Source: Doris montereyensis
Taxonomy: Eukaryota > Mollusca > Gastropoda > Nudibranchia > Dorididae
Length of the DNA: 64,000 nt
Direction of reading: 5' to 3'
NCBI GenBank assembly: GCA_037039925.1
Contig: JAXRKP010000683.1
Coordinates: forward strand, 15,001-79,000
Shown: positions 16,560 to 64,000 of the stretch, piece after piece
How the letters are laid out: every line of letters begins with the position of its first letter
How positions within the stretch are numbered: the stretch's first letter is position 1
Translations under genes and position numbers: made by a program
The notes under the pieces: model-generated
Database searches by the model: none
What the model was told of the DNA's origin: nothing
Seen by the model: the letters and a program-made list of their open reading frames with translations, nothing else

Positions 16560-19500
16560 TTGTCAAGTCTTACTCTCACTGTCATTATTGTCAAGTCCCA
16601 CTCTCACTGTCATTATTGTCAAGTCCCACTCTCACTGTCATTATTGCCAAGTCCCACTCTCACTGTCATTATTGCCAAGTCCCACTCTCACTGTCATTAT
16701 TGCCAAGTCCCACTCTCACTGTCATTATTGCCAAGTCCCACTCTCACTGTCATTATTGCCAAGTCCCACTCTCACTGTCATTATTGCCAAGTCCCACTCT
16801 CACTGTCATTATTGCCAAGTCCCACTCTCACTGTCATTATTGCCAAGTCCCACTCTCACTGTCATTATTGCCAAGTCCCACTCTCACTGTCATTATTGCC
16901 AAGTCCCACTCTCACTGTCATTATTGCCAAGTCCCACTCTCACGGTTATTATTGCCAAGTCCCACTCTCACTGTCATTATTGCCAAGTCCCACTCTCACT
17001 GTCATTATTGTCAAGTCCCACTCTCACTGTCATTATTGCCAAGTCCCACTCTTACTGTCATTATTGTCAAGTCCCACTCTCACTGTCATTATTGCCAAGT
17101 CCCATTCTTACGGTCATTATTGCCAAGTCCCATTCTTCACGGTCATTATTGTCAAGTCCCACTCTCACTGTCATTATTGCCAAGTCCCACTCTCACTGTC
17201 ATTATTGCCAAGTCCCACTCTCACTGTCATTATTGCCAAGTCCCACTCTCACTGTCATTATTGCCAAGTCCCACTCTCACTGTCATTATTGCCAAGTCCC
17301 ACTCTCACTGTCATTATTGCCAAGTCCCACTCTCACTGTCATTATTGCCAAGTCCTACTCACTGTCATTATTGCCAAGTCCCACTCTCACTGTCATTATT
17401 GCCAAGTCCCACTCTCACGGTCATTATTGTCAAGTCCCACTCTCACTGTCATTATTGCCAAGTCCCACTCTCACTGTCATTATTGCCAAGTCCCACTCTC
17501 ACTTTCATTATTGCCAAGTCCCACTCTCACTGTCATTATTGCCAAGTCCCACTCTCACTGTCATTATTGCCAAGTCCCACTCTCACGGTCATTATTGCCA
17601 AGTCCCACTCTCACTGTCATTATTGCCAAGTCCCACTCTCACTGTCATTATTGCCAAGTCCCACTCTCACTGTCATTATTGCCAAGTCCCACTCTCACTG
17701 TCATTATTGCCAAGTCCCACTCTCACTGTCATTATTGCCAAGTCCCACTCTCACTGTCATTATTGCCAAGTCCCATTCTCACGGTCATTATTGCCAAGTC
17801 CCACTCTCACTGTCATTATTGCCAAGTCCACTCTCACTGTCATTATTGCCAAGTCCCACTCTCACTGTCATTATTGCCAAGTCCCACTCTCACTGTCATT
17901 ATTGCCAAGTCCCACTCTCACTGTCATTATTGCCAAGTCCCCTCTCACTGTCATTATTGCCAAGTCCCACTCTCCTGTCATTATTGCCAAGTCCCACTCT
18001 CACTGTCATTATTGCCAAGTCCCACTCTCACTGTCATTATTGCCAAGTCCCACTCTCACTGTCATTATTGTCAAGTCCCACTCTCACTGTCATTATTGTC
18101 AAGTCCCCTCTCACTGTCATTATTGCCAAGTCCCACTCTCACTGTCATTATTGCCAAGTCCCACTCTCACTGTCATTATTGCCAAGTCCCACTCTCACTG
18201 TCATTATTGCCAAGTCCCACTCTCACTGTCATTATTGCCAAGTCCCACTCTCACTGTCATTATTGCCAAGTCCCACTCTCACTGTCATTATTGCCAAGTC
18301 CCACTCTCACGGTCATTATTGTCAAGTCCCACTCTCACTGTCATTATTGCCAAGTCCCACTCTCACTGTCATTATTGCCAAGTCCCACTCTCACTGTCAT
18401 TATTGCCAAGTCCCACTCTCACTGTCATTATTGCCAAGTCCCACTCTCACTGTCATTATTGCCAAGTCCCACTCTCACTGTCATTATTGTCAAGTCCCAC
18501 TCTCACTGTCATTATTGCCAAGTCCCACTCTCACTGTCATTATTGTCAAGTCCCACTCTCACTGTCATTATTGCCAAGTCCCATTCTTACGGTCATTATT
18601 GCCAAGTCCCATTCTTACTGTCATTATTGCCAAGTCCCACTCTCACTGTCATTATTGCCAAGTCCCACTCTCACTGTCATTATTGCCAAGTCCCACTCTC
18701 ACTGTCATTATTGCCAAGTCCCACTCTCACTGTCATTATTGCCAAGTCCCACTCTCACTGTCATTATTGCCAAGTCCCACTCTCACTGTCATTATTGCCA
18801 AGTCCCACTCTCACTGTCATTATTGCCAAGTCCCACTCTCACTGTCATTATTGCCAAGTCCCACTCTCACTGTCATTATTGCCAAGTCCCACTCTCACTG
18901 TCATTATTGCCAAGTCCACTCTCACTGTCATTATTGCCAAGTCCCACTCTCACTGTCATTATTGCCAAGTCCCTCTCACTGTCATTATTGCCAAGTCCCA
19001 CTCTCACGGTTATTATTGCCAAGTCCCACTCTCACTGTCATTATTGCCAAGTCCCACTCTCACTGTCATTATTGCCAAGTCCCACTCTCACTGTCATTAT
19101 TGCCAAGTCCCACTCTCACTGTCATTATTGCCAAGTCCCACTCTCACTGTCATTATTGCCAAGTCCCACTCTCACTGTCATTATTGCCAAGTCCCACTCT
19201 CACTGTCATTATTGCCAAGTCCCACTCTCACTGTCATTATTGCCAAGTCCCATTCTCACGGTCATTATTGCCAAGTCCCACTCTCACGGTCATTATTGCC
19301 AAGTCCCACTCTCACTGTCATTATTGCCAAGTCCACTCTCATTGTCTATATTGCCAAGTCCCACTCTCACTGTCATTATTGCCAAGTCCCACTCTCACTG
19401 TCATTATTGCCAAGTCCCACTCTCACTGTCATTATTGATAAGTCCCACTCTCACTGTCATTATTGCCAAGTCCCACTCTCACTGTCATTATTGCCAAGTC

Positions 19501-20092
19501 CCACTCTCATTGTCATTATTGCCAAGTCCCACTCTCACTGTCATTATTGATAAGTCCCACTCTCACTGTCATTATTGCCAAGTCCCACTCTCACTGTCAT
19601 TATTGCCAAGTCCCACTCTCACTGTCATTATTGCCAAGTCCACTCTCACTGTCATTATTGCCAAGTCCCACTCTCACTGTCATTATTGCCAAGTCCCACT
19701 CTCACTGTCATTATTGATAAGTCCCACTCTCACTGTCATTATTGCCAAGTCCCACTCTCACTGTCATTATTGCCAAGTCCCACTCTCACTGTCATTATTG
19801 CCAAGTCCCACTCTCACTGTCATTATTGCCAAGTCCCACTCTCACTGTCATTATTGCCAAGTCCCATTCTCACTGTCATTATTGCCAAGTCCCATTCTCA
19901 CGGTCATTATTGCCAAGTCCCACTCTCACGGTCATTATTGCCAAGTCCCACTCTCACGGTCATTATTGCCAAGTCCCATTCTCACTGTCATTATTGCCAA
20001 GTCCCACTCTCACGGTCATTATTGCCAAGTCCCACTCTCACGGTCATTATTGCCAAGTCCCACTCTCACGGTCATTATTGATAAGTCTCATT
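16560..20092. repeat. 28-bp minisatellite (about 126 copies)
   Basis: Head-to-tail 28-bp unit with core AAGTCCCACTCTCACTGTCA followed by TTATTGCC. Variants (GTCAAG, CACGG, CCATTC, GATAAG, one-base losses) are scattered, and runs of the same variant order recur (for example about 17000-17160 and 18480-18610), showing larger block duplications. Since 28 is not a multiple of three, all three plus frames show the same 28-residue cycle and stay open, giving frames up to 1462 codons. The array stops about 22 bp before the 3' splice site at 20114. Confidence 0.98.
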
Positions 20093-20114
20093 TTCTTTGT
20101 TCTTTTCCTTTCAG

Positions 20115-54593
<34,479 letters not shown>

Positions 54594-57391
54594 ACTTTGC
54601 ACAGACTTTTTCAGTTTTCGCCTTCGTGACAAAGGCTTAGGAATGTCATCAAAAATATTTATTTCCTTTCAAAAGAATGATTATTATTGGGTAATTTTTT
54701 TCTTGGTTTATTTGGTCTTGAACTGTGCATTTATGAGGCTAGATTATATTGTTTATAGGTTAACTTGATATACAGCATATTTTCCAAAAGTAAATACAAT
54801 TTTTCAGCCCTAATGGAGGCAAGCTATTTTCAAATGTTGTTTAACTTAAATGTGTTGACCTTGAAGGGGTTTTATTCTTCAGATTCTAAAGCTTGTTAAA
54901 GATAAAGGAGTCATCAGAAGTATTGTTCCTTCTGTAATTCTATTCTGGTTGCATGAGCCTTCCATCAGGATATTTTTTTAAAGTCCCAATGGTCATCAAT
55001 CAACTTTGTTACAGAGGATTTTTTCAAATAGGCAATTGTTAGATCTCTTTAATATCTTAATACCTCTGAGCATATTCACTGTGATTCAATTCAGTTTATG
55101 ATATATATCATATATATTTAACTGCATTATACATGTCACATAGAAGTGTTTTCTTTCTAAGGGTTGTTTTATCCTTTAAAAGAATTTCCAGTAATTTCAT
55201 TTTAGTTATTCTGCAGTCAAGGATGCATGTATGTTTACAAACATATCTAAAGCTTCCATTGTTTTATTTAGGAAGACCACTGTTGAAATTGGTCAAATTA
55301 GATCTTTTAATAAAAGTCTTGAGTTTTATGTAAATAATGAGACAGCTTCATCATGAGTAAATGGAAGCTTGTTTAAGCACTTGAAACTACTTGTTTGTCT
55401 ACAAGCATTTTTGATAACTCTGTGCTAAAAAACTGATTCTTATAATCATTAAAGCACAACAAAAAATGAAAAATTCAATTTTTAAACTAACGCAACAACT
55501 TGTACAAAATTTGTAATGAACATACTGATTTGCTCAGTTCCTGTGCTATGCATTCTTGGTTGCATTATCCAACGGCTTGTCTAGTAAATCTCTCACTGCA
55601 TGTTAATATCACAGTCAAGATGCTTAAAAGAAAACAACAATTTTGACAGCTGATTTTAAACTCATAAACAAATTGTTAGTACTTTATAGCGAATAGCTAC
55701 ACATACTTCAATGATATTGCTCTATGCATATATATATATATAGGCAACTAAAGAGAAACACCTTTGTGACAGTGACAGGTACATAGATCCTGATAAGTCA
55801 TTTTGTTGTAAGCAAAACATCCCTTCATAGACAGTGATGACACATAGTTCATTGTTATTGTTGTAAGCAAAACATCCCTTCATAGACAGTGATGATACAT
55901 AGTTCATTGTTATATTGTTGTAAGCATATACAACTCCTACTTGAAAGAACAACTTTGACAGGCAGGTATGTTATCAATATTCTTTTGTATGGCCCCATAT
56001 AATATTTCAACTTTCAGTGTAAAAATGATGTGATACATTTTTCCATAATTTATTTCTCTTTCATGTGGTGGTAATCGATGTTACGTTAAAATGCTGGTCA
56101 TTTTAGCTAAACACGAAAATGCCACAGAGAAATATGTTTATTATTGCTCTTTCATCCAATTACATGTTAACAGAATGCATTTGACTTGAGCCACAATTTA
56201 TGTTCATATATTACTCGCGTCACATTAAAGCGGGTTTGTAATGTATATATCAAATGCTCCAAGCTGTGTGTGACTCAGTTCTGTTTTCTATTTATCTGTG
56301 ATACTTCTCATCTTATTTGTCAACTGCATAATATTGATGCCTCTAATGCCTCATTGCTTACATTGTGACGAGTTTGTTTTCATTTGATCTAAATTCTAAA
56401 TGATTTTTTTTAGTGCTGTTCAGTGTGACTCATATTTTGCTGCCTTTCTCATGTATTCTACATATACATTTCTACTCTGGTTTCAGGTAAAATAGATAGA
56501 TTCAACTAACCGTTGATTAACTATGGAGTAAAGTAATGTTTCAATTATGTCGTCTTGAGGGGGAACAAATTACAGATGGTGAAATACAGTTTCATATTAG
56601 GCACGAATATTAGTTTTCTTCAGGTTTGTTGAGAGGAGGAGCGTGGTAAGAGTGGGTTATACAATGTAACAGATTAATCATTGCGATGTTAGTGTACTTT
56701 ACAAAATGAAATTATGCATTATGTGAACTATCATGAAAGGTTAGTGAGAACAGGAGGATAATGGTTTCTTCTTATGCTTCATCTTTTGTAGCTTTGACAT
56801 CTTTACACTTGACATTTAAGAAGTAACAATGTTTTGTTCGGTAGATCAAATTTGTTTGTTCACAAAAAAGGCTTGAATAAAAAAAAAATGATATCTATAA
56901 ATAGTAACATATCCACCTGTACCACTAGATGTGGTTTCAGTCTTTTCGTGTAAATCAGGTAAATGATAAAGTAGAAACAGATGTCAATTTGGCAACAGAA
57001 CATCTGTTTCAGACGTTTCTAGTGTACTAGTTTCTAGTTCCACTAGCTCCAGCTTATTTATTTTCTATGCAAAGCAAATTGGTCCCTTAATTACTCAACA
57101 ATGTCTTTTAATATTATGTAAATTATGTAAATAGATTGCACGGCACAAGGTTTTCTTATCTTCTTTCACTAATTCCTACCATGCATGTAGTTAATATTTA
57201 TTTGCTTTGTTATTGCATCTTTGATTACCGTCTCTAAGGCAGTTCATTTGTTGTTTCCATCATCGAACATAGATGCCATTCATTTGTGTTGTCTACTTTA
57301 ATTTGTTGGTATGCCTGCTTTTCAAGCTTATTTAAGTTTGGTCTGAAGGACTAATGGTCATAACATTTGTGTACATTTCTATTGCATGTAG
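54594..57391 (+). other. 3' UTR and/or intron, no gene
   Basis: AT-rich sequence that would be 3' UTR and downstream flank for the 54593 end, or intron for the 57465 end. Apart from the 56-bp duplication I see nothing supportable. Confidence 0.55.
55795..55930. repeat. about 56-bp direct duplication
   Basis: Two near-identical copies of a unit containing AGCAAAACATCCCTTCATAG and CAGTGATGA-ACATAGTTCATTG. Confidence 0.88.
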
Positions 57392-57465
57392 TCAAGGATG
57401 AGGATATTGAAAAGTCAACTCGCTCAGCATTTCCTTTGGGAGACATCGGGTCTTATTTCTCCTAA
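57392..57465 (+). CDS. possible alternative terminal exon of the kinase
   Basis: Acceptor TCTATTGCATGTAG ends at 57391. Joined in phase 1 to exon 49815-50273 (ACA G|TC) it reads VKDEDIEKSTRSAFPLGDIG then SYFS and stops at TAA 57463-57465. No indel needed. It would replace exons 53031 and 54507 to give a different acidic C-terminus. The flank has AATAAA at 58107-58112. Confidence 0.5.
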
Positions 57466-57509
57466 GAGCACAGGTAGTTGTGGAGGGAAATGGGCATTAG
57501 TCTTTTCTG

Positions 57510-60500
57510 TGGTGATGCAACCAGCTCCGGCTGACAAGACGCGATTACACGTGGCTCGGTCATGAGATTACAAAAAGAAAACAACGATTTCATCAGCTGA
57601 CTGCATGTTGATTTCAGAGCAACGAATTTCAAAAATGTAAAGTCTGTACTTCATGAATTTCAAGAACAAAAAGTGTTTATTTGTCTGCTTCTCCAGTTTA
57701 GTTTTGCCTTTGTGGATGCTTTTCTTTTATATTGTTTTTATTATTTTGCATCACTAATGATACAATTTTTTTTAATGTTTTAATTTTTTAAAATACATTC
57801 AGTTTATTTTGTTTGCCTAACACTTAACCAGTGAAAGAATTAAAGATTAGTTTAGTAAATGTAGATGTAAGTATTAGGCCTAGTATTGTTTGATTTTATG
57901 TAAACATATGAATGAATGGTTGAAGACGAAGAAAGATGACTGTGATCCTTTTTCTGTAAAACTCATTCCAGTTATCCCCTTCTGCCCATATGCTCCTGTG
58001 TTAGGTTGTGATAACTTTAAGAATAACCAATCAAAGAGAAATTTGCCATTAACGGTTTTCCAAATGACATATTGAAAAATGCTGTGAATGGTTAGCTTGC
58101 CTTCCCAATAAATGCCATTGAAAATATACTGGTAACATGGGAGTATTTATTATTTCATTGCCAAAGGATGTCCCCATACTTCGGCCTAACAGAGTTGTTG
58201 AAGTACCCACATCCATCAACAGTTTATCAACTTTGTTTTCCATGCCCATGTGAGCACATTAACCTTGTTGTTATGAAATCAACTGTGGAATCCAGAACTG
58301 TTGACATTGATGAAATAACTACTTTAAGAGATGATCTCATTGTGCAGACAATTTTGGAAAATGACTTTCAGGTGAAAAGGCTTTGTTACTTCTTATACTA
58401 ACACTTACTGTCTTTCCAAAACTTTGCCAGTGCCTAAACTGTGTTTACAAGATGAAAAGTGAACATTTAACTATTATGTCACATAAAAATGTGATTTTAA
58501 TTTAATATTTTTCAAGTAATGCAAACAATTTATGAAATTGCAGGCTTGTTTCAATGTCTACTGATTGTGAAAAGCAAAGTTAACTTTTCACCGCAACATC
58601 ATTATTAAATGCCCCTAAACAAGTTACTCAGTTAATTATCCATTCCCAAATCCAAGTGCCTCTAACTGATAAAATCTTTAGGCTGATACTTTAAGAAATT
58701 GGAAAATGAACATGGGATAAGACAAGATAGATAAAGAAATAACTTTTTGATGTTTTGTGCACAGCGACTTATGGTTCACCTTTGTTAGGTGGGAAATATA
58801 AAGAAGAAGAATTTTAATAAATTCTATTTTGCCATGCTGTTGACAAAATAGTTTTGATCTTTTTTTTTTGAGAAATTTTACAGTTATTGGCATTAAACAT
58901 AATAACCCAGAACTGGTGATTCTTTTTTAAAAATCAATTCTCTAAATGATGTGTAACCAACTGGACATCCACGTCTTTGTTTCTGTGATATAACAAGAAG
59001 GAAATTCAATTGTTGAAATAATAAATCTCTGGAAAGCAACCAAACCCTGCTAATGAGTTCCATGTGTACAAAAAAGATATCAAGATTTCTGTCCACCAAC
59101 AGTAACAAAAGATATCAAAGTATCTCTACAAAACAATTTATGATTTGTATTTAGGTTGGGTTTACTACTCGAAGACTAACTGCTTAGCCTAGAATCCATG
59201 AAAAATAAAAAAATCAAGTCACTGTTGGGTATATCGTATGAACACTAAAAACTATCCGATTTATTGATTGAATGAAAAAACCAAACAGTTTTGAAAATGG
59301 AAACATGGTGATATTTTTAAACTGAAGAGTACTACAAAACAACATATACCGTCTAAAGTTTTTGTTTTTGAAGCTTTGTAATGAACATCAAGAAACCCGA
59401 CTGAAATTCATTTCTTTTCTTTAACATTGTTACTGGTCTTCAGGGGTTAATCAGAAAAAAAGTAACAGATCTAAACTTTAAATTTTGAAATTTATGCATG
59501 AAAGTACATTAGTAACTTATTAAGAAAGACTGATTTAATAATAATATTATTTGTCAAATTTTGTTTATACATAATCTAAATCTAGACTATTCATTTTAAT
59601 TTAGGTTAATTGTGAAATTTTCAGTTGAATCTAGACCTGAGGATAATTATGCCAATCAATGCGCGGCTTCGATGGGACTAAAATATGAACAGTTTCAATA
59701 GCGTTAGCGCACGCCATAATTATTTTCATGGTGATGCAAATCTATATCGGTCATGAGAGCCTAAAAGAAAACAAATCTTCAAATTGACTGCAAATTTAGA
59801 GCAAAAATGATCTTAAAAGTCTGTACTTCTCCATGAATTCCAAGAATAAGGTTACTGCCTTTAGTTTTGCCTTGTGGATGCCTTTTATATTGGGTTTTTA
59901 TTTCTCTCACAGATCAAAATGCTTTAATTATCTAGAAACTGCAGCTGTTATTTAACTAACATGTCTCAGTGGCATTAAAAGATGACAAAGTGTTCATTAT
60001 TTCAATACTTTTAATGTTCATGAATGAATGGTTGAAGACGAAGAAAAGATGACTTCCATCCTTTTTAAAACTCAACCCCCTTCCATGGGTATGTGATTCA
60101 TTATGCTAATTCCCATTTCCTCTCTTCTTGAAAAATTCACTATGAATCTTAAATATACTTGTTTTATGCTTTACAATCTAGGTAGACAATAAAATTCTTT
60201 TACACACAATGTCAACTTGTTTTCCATGCATGTTGAATTTGAAATTGTTTATTTATTTATGTATCCTTAATTGTTCGATGTCATCCGATAATGTTATTGT
60301 TATAAGTTCTACTATGTCCAAAATGTGTGAAACACAAGATGAAAAGAAAGTAGTTCCTTATGGCCCATAAAAATGCTGATTTAACTTATCAGTTTCTATA
60401 ATGCAAACATTTACTGTGAAGTGGAACAGGTGAAATAATCACTTCCTGGGCAAGACACCTGTCTAACTGCTTATGTCTGCATAAATGGAAATGGAAAAAC

Positions 60501-61780
60501 AAACAAGATATGGCATTATCTGATTTGGTTTTTTCCATCTCTGATAAAATCTCTTCTCTGGAAATCTAAGACAAGAAGAATTTTTTTTAAATTCTTCTGA
60601 CAAAAAGTTTTATCCAGTACGTAAACATGTAGATACATTTTGATAAAATCAATTTCAAATGATTAATGTGACATAGATTTGTGTGACCTACCAAGAAGGA
60701 ATGTAACTTGTTGAAATAATAAATCACAAAGCAACAAAACCTGCTATTTCTTCCATGTGTAAGATATCAAGATTTCTGTCTGGCAGCAGACAAAGATTCA
60801 AATCTCCAAGTAAATTTTTGATTTGCAGCTTGGGTTTTGATCGAAGACATCTACACTGAATCCATGAAAAAATGAAAAAAATGTTGTGCCAAATTGTATG
60901 AACACTAAAACTATTCCTCTTGATTGAATGAGCTTGAAATGGAAACATGGTGACATTTAAAACTGAAGAGTAACAAAAACTTTTCTTCCACAGGGGAAGA
61001 TGAATCTTAGGAAACCCGTACTGAAATCTATTCTCATTGGACTTCATTCAGGTGTTAATCAGAAAAAGTAACTTAAACTTTAAATTTTGAAATCTTGTCA
61101 AAGTACATTAGTACATTAAGAAAGACTGATTTAAGGGCAATATTATTTGTCAGAATTTGCTTATAGAGAAAGGACTTTCACATTTTATGTTATTGATGAA
61201 ATTTTCACCCAATCTAGACCTGAACTTGTGGATCAATATTTTTAGCATTGAACAGTTTCAATAGCATCCATCTTTATTTTCTGGGGAAATCTATATGAAG
61301 AGCCCAGCTATCAAATCTTCAAATTAATAAATTTCAAAATGATCTTTAGCAATGTTTTCATTCCATATAAGGTTAATGTTTTACATCCAGGACTTGTCTC
61401 ACAGATCAAAATCCTTCCATTATCTAGAAACTGCAGCTGTTATTTAATCCCTTTTACAGTAAAATTATTTCCTCTTAATGTTCATGTCGTGTTATTTCAC
61501 TTTACTCATTCTCTTATTTCATTATCTGTCCATTTCCTCCTTCTGTCTCTGAATCTTTTCTTTCCTTCTAGGTCTTAAAATTCTTTTTCACAACAGATAA
61601 ATAGTTTGAAATTACTTATTTATTTATGTATCCTTAATTGTTCAGGTGACAATGTTATTGTTAAAATGTATGTGGAAAGAAGAAAAAAGTCCTTATGAAA
61701 TAGAGTTTGAACTTATCCCAGTTTCTTGAAGTGGAACAGGATGATAATAATCCAACCCTGAGCAAGATCGACATTTGACC
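57510..61780. repeat. degenerate tandem segmental duplication, about 2-kb unit
   Basis: Blocks recur in the same order and strand: TTTAGTTTTGCCTT-GTGGATGC (57.70 and 59.86 kb), ATGAATGGTTGAAGACGAAGAA (57.91 and 60.03 kb), GTTGAAATAATAAATC and ATATCAAGATTTCTGTC (59.0 and 60.7 kb), TTAATCAGAAAAA-AGTAAC with AAACTTTAAATTTTGAAAT (59.45 and 61.05 kb), TATCTAGAAACTGCAGCTGT (59.93 and 61.42 kb) and TTATTTATGTATCCTTAATT (60.25 and 61.62 kb). Copies differ by many small losses, so the duplication is old. I found no transposase or reverse transcriptase in it. Confidence 0.85.
58168..58378 (+). other. coding-like open stretch, unidentified
   Basis: Plus frame open from about 58168 and ending near a donor-like CAG|GTGAAA (58376-58382), with residues MKSTVESRTVDIDEITTLRD and LIVQTILENDFQ. 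Acidic and helical in character, more coding-like than its surroundings, but no acceptor or family is convincing. It lies inside the duplicated unit, in a part without a clear second copy. Confidence 0.25.
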
Positions 61781-62019
61781 TAAGACTGATAGGGAAAAGG
61801 TTTGGTTTTTTATTCCATTCTTCTTTCACTTTATTCTTCTGCAAAAAGTACCTAAAAAGAAACATTTTTTATTAAAAATTCAGCGATTATTTCAAAGGAT
61901 TGACATTTGACCTACCCACCATACATGTGATCTCAGGGTGAATTAAGAAGAGGAAAAATCAAAACCGAAAGTGCTGTGAACTTAAAATAGAGAAAGGCAT
62001 TGGTTAAACGCTCCCACCA

Positions 62020-63725
62020 AGTGTTGTGAGAGCTTGTAATCACAACTCCACCAACCACCCACCACCACTGGTTCAAACTCCCTGGCCCAGTTTTTCTTCC
62101 ACCCACATCACCAATGTACCAATACTACATGCCCACTAGCAACTCCCACCACCAATGTACCAATGACATGCCCTACTAGCAACTCCACCAAACCCCTCCC
62201 CAATGTACCAATACTACATGCCTACTAGCAACTCTCACCAAGGAGTTGAGGACTCCCACCACCAATGTACCAATGCTACATGTCCTACTGAGCAACTCCA
62301 CCAAACACCCCCCCCCCAATGCACCAATGCTAACATGTCCTACTAGCAACTCTGGCCAAACACCCACCCCCCAAAAGTATCAATGCACATGATCTTTAGT
62401 GTTTTTCATTACCCTACTAGCAACTGTCTCCAAATTTTACCACCAAAGTAGTTTTGCTACATGCCCTACTAAAATTAATCTGCCAAACACCCACCTGTTT
62501 CTCAATTCTCTTTTCCTGTCTCTCCAAATACCCCACCACTGTCTGTGCCTACATGCCCTATTCTTTCCTCTCACCAAAATCACGACCACCAATAGTACCA
62601 ATACTATTCATGCCCTACTAGCAACTGAGTAAAACACCACCACCAGAAAAAAGAAAAGAGTTTTAACAACTCTCACCAAAACCCACCAAATGTCCAATAC
62701 CAGCAAGATCAACCTCACCAAGACTATAGTCACCACTCTGAGTGCTACACCTACAAGCAACTCCCACCCACCTTGGCTTTTTTTTGCTACATGCCCTTTG
62801 ACCAACTCTCACCAAACACCCACCACCACTGTGAAATGCTACATGCCCTACTAGCAACTCTCACCAAACACCCACCACCACTGTACCAATGCTACATGCC
62901 CTACTGCAACTCCCACCAAACACCCACCCATGTACCAATGCTACATGCCCTACCAGCAACTCTCACCAAACCACCCACCACCAATGTACCAATGCTACAT
63001 GCCCTACTAGCAATGTACCAATGCTACATGCCCCCAAACACCCACCCCCACCAATGTACCAATGCTACATGCCCTACTAGCAACTCTCACCAACCACCCC
63101 CCACCACCCTAAACACCTCTCACCCACCCCCACTGTACCAATACTATGCCCATGCCCTACCAAGCAATGCTACATCACCAACTCACACTCTTACACCCCC
63201 ACCAATGTACCAATACTACATGCCCTACAAGCAACTCTCACCAACCACCCACCACCACTGTACCAATGCTACATGCCCTAAATACAACCACCCATCACCA
63301 CTGTACCAATACTACATGCCCTACTAGCAACTACCAACCAATGCCCTACAAGCAACTCCCACCAAACACCCACCACGAATGTACCAATACTACAAGCCCT
63401 ACTAGCAACTCTCACCAACCACCCACCCCCCCACCAATGTACCAATGCTACATGCCCTACTAGCAACTCTCAAACAAACACCCACCACCAATGTACCAAT
63501 GCTACATGCCCTACAAGCAACTCACCAAACACCCACCACCAATGTACCAATGCTACACATGCCCTACTAGCAACTCTCACCAAACACCCACCACCAATGT
63601 ACCAAACCATGCCCTACTAGCAACTCTCACCAACCACCAATGTACCAATGCTACATGCCCTACTAGCAACTCTCACCAAACACCCACCACCACTGTACCA
63701 ATGCTACATGCAAGATTAAGAGCAG
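62020..63725. repeat. about 53-bp satellite, about 28 copies
   Basis: C/A-rich unit of about 53 bp with core CTACATGCCCTACTAGCAAC followed by TCTCACCAAACACCCACCAC and CAATGTACCAATG. The left part (62.0-62.8 kb) is degenerate, the right part regular. The first unit grows out of a SINE-like stretch at about 62020-62100. Repetitive His/Pro/Thr/Asn frames are artefacts. Confidence 0.95.
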
Positions 63726-63759
63726 TCTGTTCAAAAAGATGCTGGTTCACATAAATGTT

Positions 63760-64000
63760 TTAAAAAGGAAAGTTCCTTAAGACCATTACGGCCCATAGAG
63801 CTGCTAGAGCTTATCTCGGTTTCAATAGCGTGAAATGGAACATGCGGTAATAATCGCCTCCTGGCCAGGATGCTAGTCTGACACAGGTTTTAACTCCCAA
63901 GCTAAAGCTTGTATCCATTTACACCTGAGTTGAGTGGGAAAATGTGTGTTCAGTGTCTTTCCCAAGAAATTCAAATCCGGAACCTCACATCCCCAGCCCG
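63760..64000 (+). mobile_element. further copy of the downstream duplication with SINE-like tail
   Basis: GTTCCTTAAGACCATTACGG, TTTCAATAGCGTGAAATGGA and AATAATCGCCTCCTGG resemble 60.35-60.47 kb. It continues into CCATTTACACCTGAGTTGAG, AAATGTGTGTTCAGTGTCTT and a TTCAAATCC-like B box, which looks like a SINE body common in mollusc and other invertebrate genomes. It runs off the right edge. The similarity to known SINEs is from memory of the family style, not a search. Confidence 0.5.

Noticed and set aside
16202..16594. Poly-Lys, poly-Arg, poly-Asn and poly-Ile proteins on minus strand
   Set aside because: Direct translation of trinucleotide repeats; no gene context.
62773..63754. His/Pro/Thr/Asn-rich frames of 87-184 codons
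   Set aside because: Translations of the 53-bp satellite with frame changes between units.

Overview
The window looks like animal nuclear DNA, most likely from a lophotrochozoan, and my best guess is a gastropod mollusc. The reasons are one long plus-strand gene with GT-AG introns, AT-rich introns, extreme microsatellite and minisatellite load, tRNA-like SINE fragments, and non-LTR retrotransposon 3' ends with TTATC-type tails. I see no bacterial operons, CRISPR array, rRNA or intact tRNA gene. The species guess is inference only. LAYOUT. 1-20090: no confident gene. This part is dominated by simple repeats ((CAC)n-like, (GA)n, (GT)n, (CT)n/(AT)n, (TCTA)n/(TA)n), a 44-bp array, a 54-bp minisatellite that grades into a 34-bp one (about 9.88-13.82 kb), an ATC/ATT/TTC block (15.89-16.55 kb) and a 3.5-kb 28-bp minisatellite (16.56-20.09 kb). 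20115-54593 (alternatively to 57465): one plus-strand gene for an AMPK/SNF1-related Ser/Thr kinase. Its closest look is the HUNK family. Recognised parts are the activation segment (DFG to APE) at 20115-20244, the MYAML-type subdomain IX-X exon at 21211-21356, subdomain XI at 21722-21875, a UBA-like exon at 29227-29355, and a long Ser-rich tail on exons 30779-30995, 39016-41121, 43328-43446, 44773-44861, 49815-50273, 53031-53194 and 54507-54593. The N-lobe exons are not recognisable here and would lie upstream. The introns hold many tandem arrays (periods 11 to 76 bp). 57.5-64 kb: downstream flank with a degenerate tandem segmental duplication, invaded by a 53-bp satellite at about 62.04-63.72 kb. 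MAIN POINTS. (1) Exon junction phases all agree only if a single-base loss is assumed inside several exons. All seven frame changes I can place (20.16, 21.77, 29.25, 30.9, 39.12, 40.24 and 49.89 kb) are in the same direction (-1). That suggests systematic deletion errors in a long-read assembly, or less likely recent decay, of an otherwise well-formed gene. (2) Three possible 3' ends exist: 54507-54593, 57392-57465, and 48542-48681 spliced from exon 43328-43446. (3) The 28-bp minisatellite runs to within about 25 bp of the 3' splice site of the kinase activation-loop exon, and an uninterrupted reading frame crosses from it into the kinase sequence. Very long open frames elsewhere in the window are repeat artefacts, not genes.
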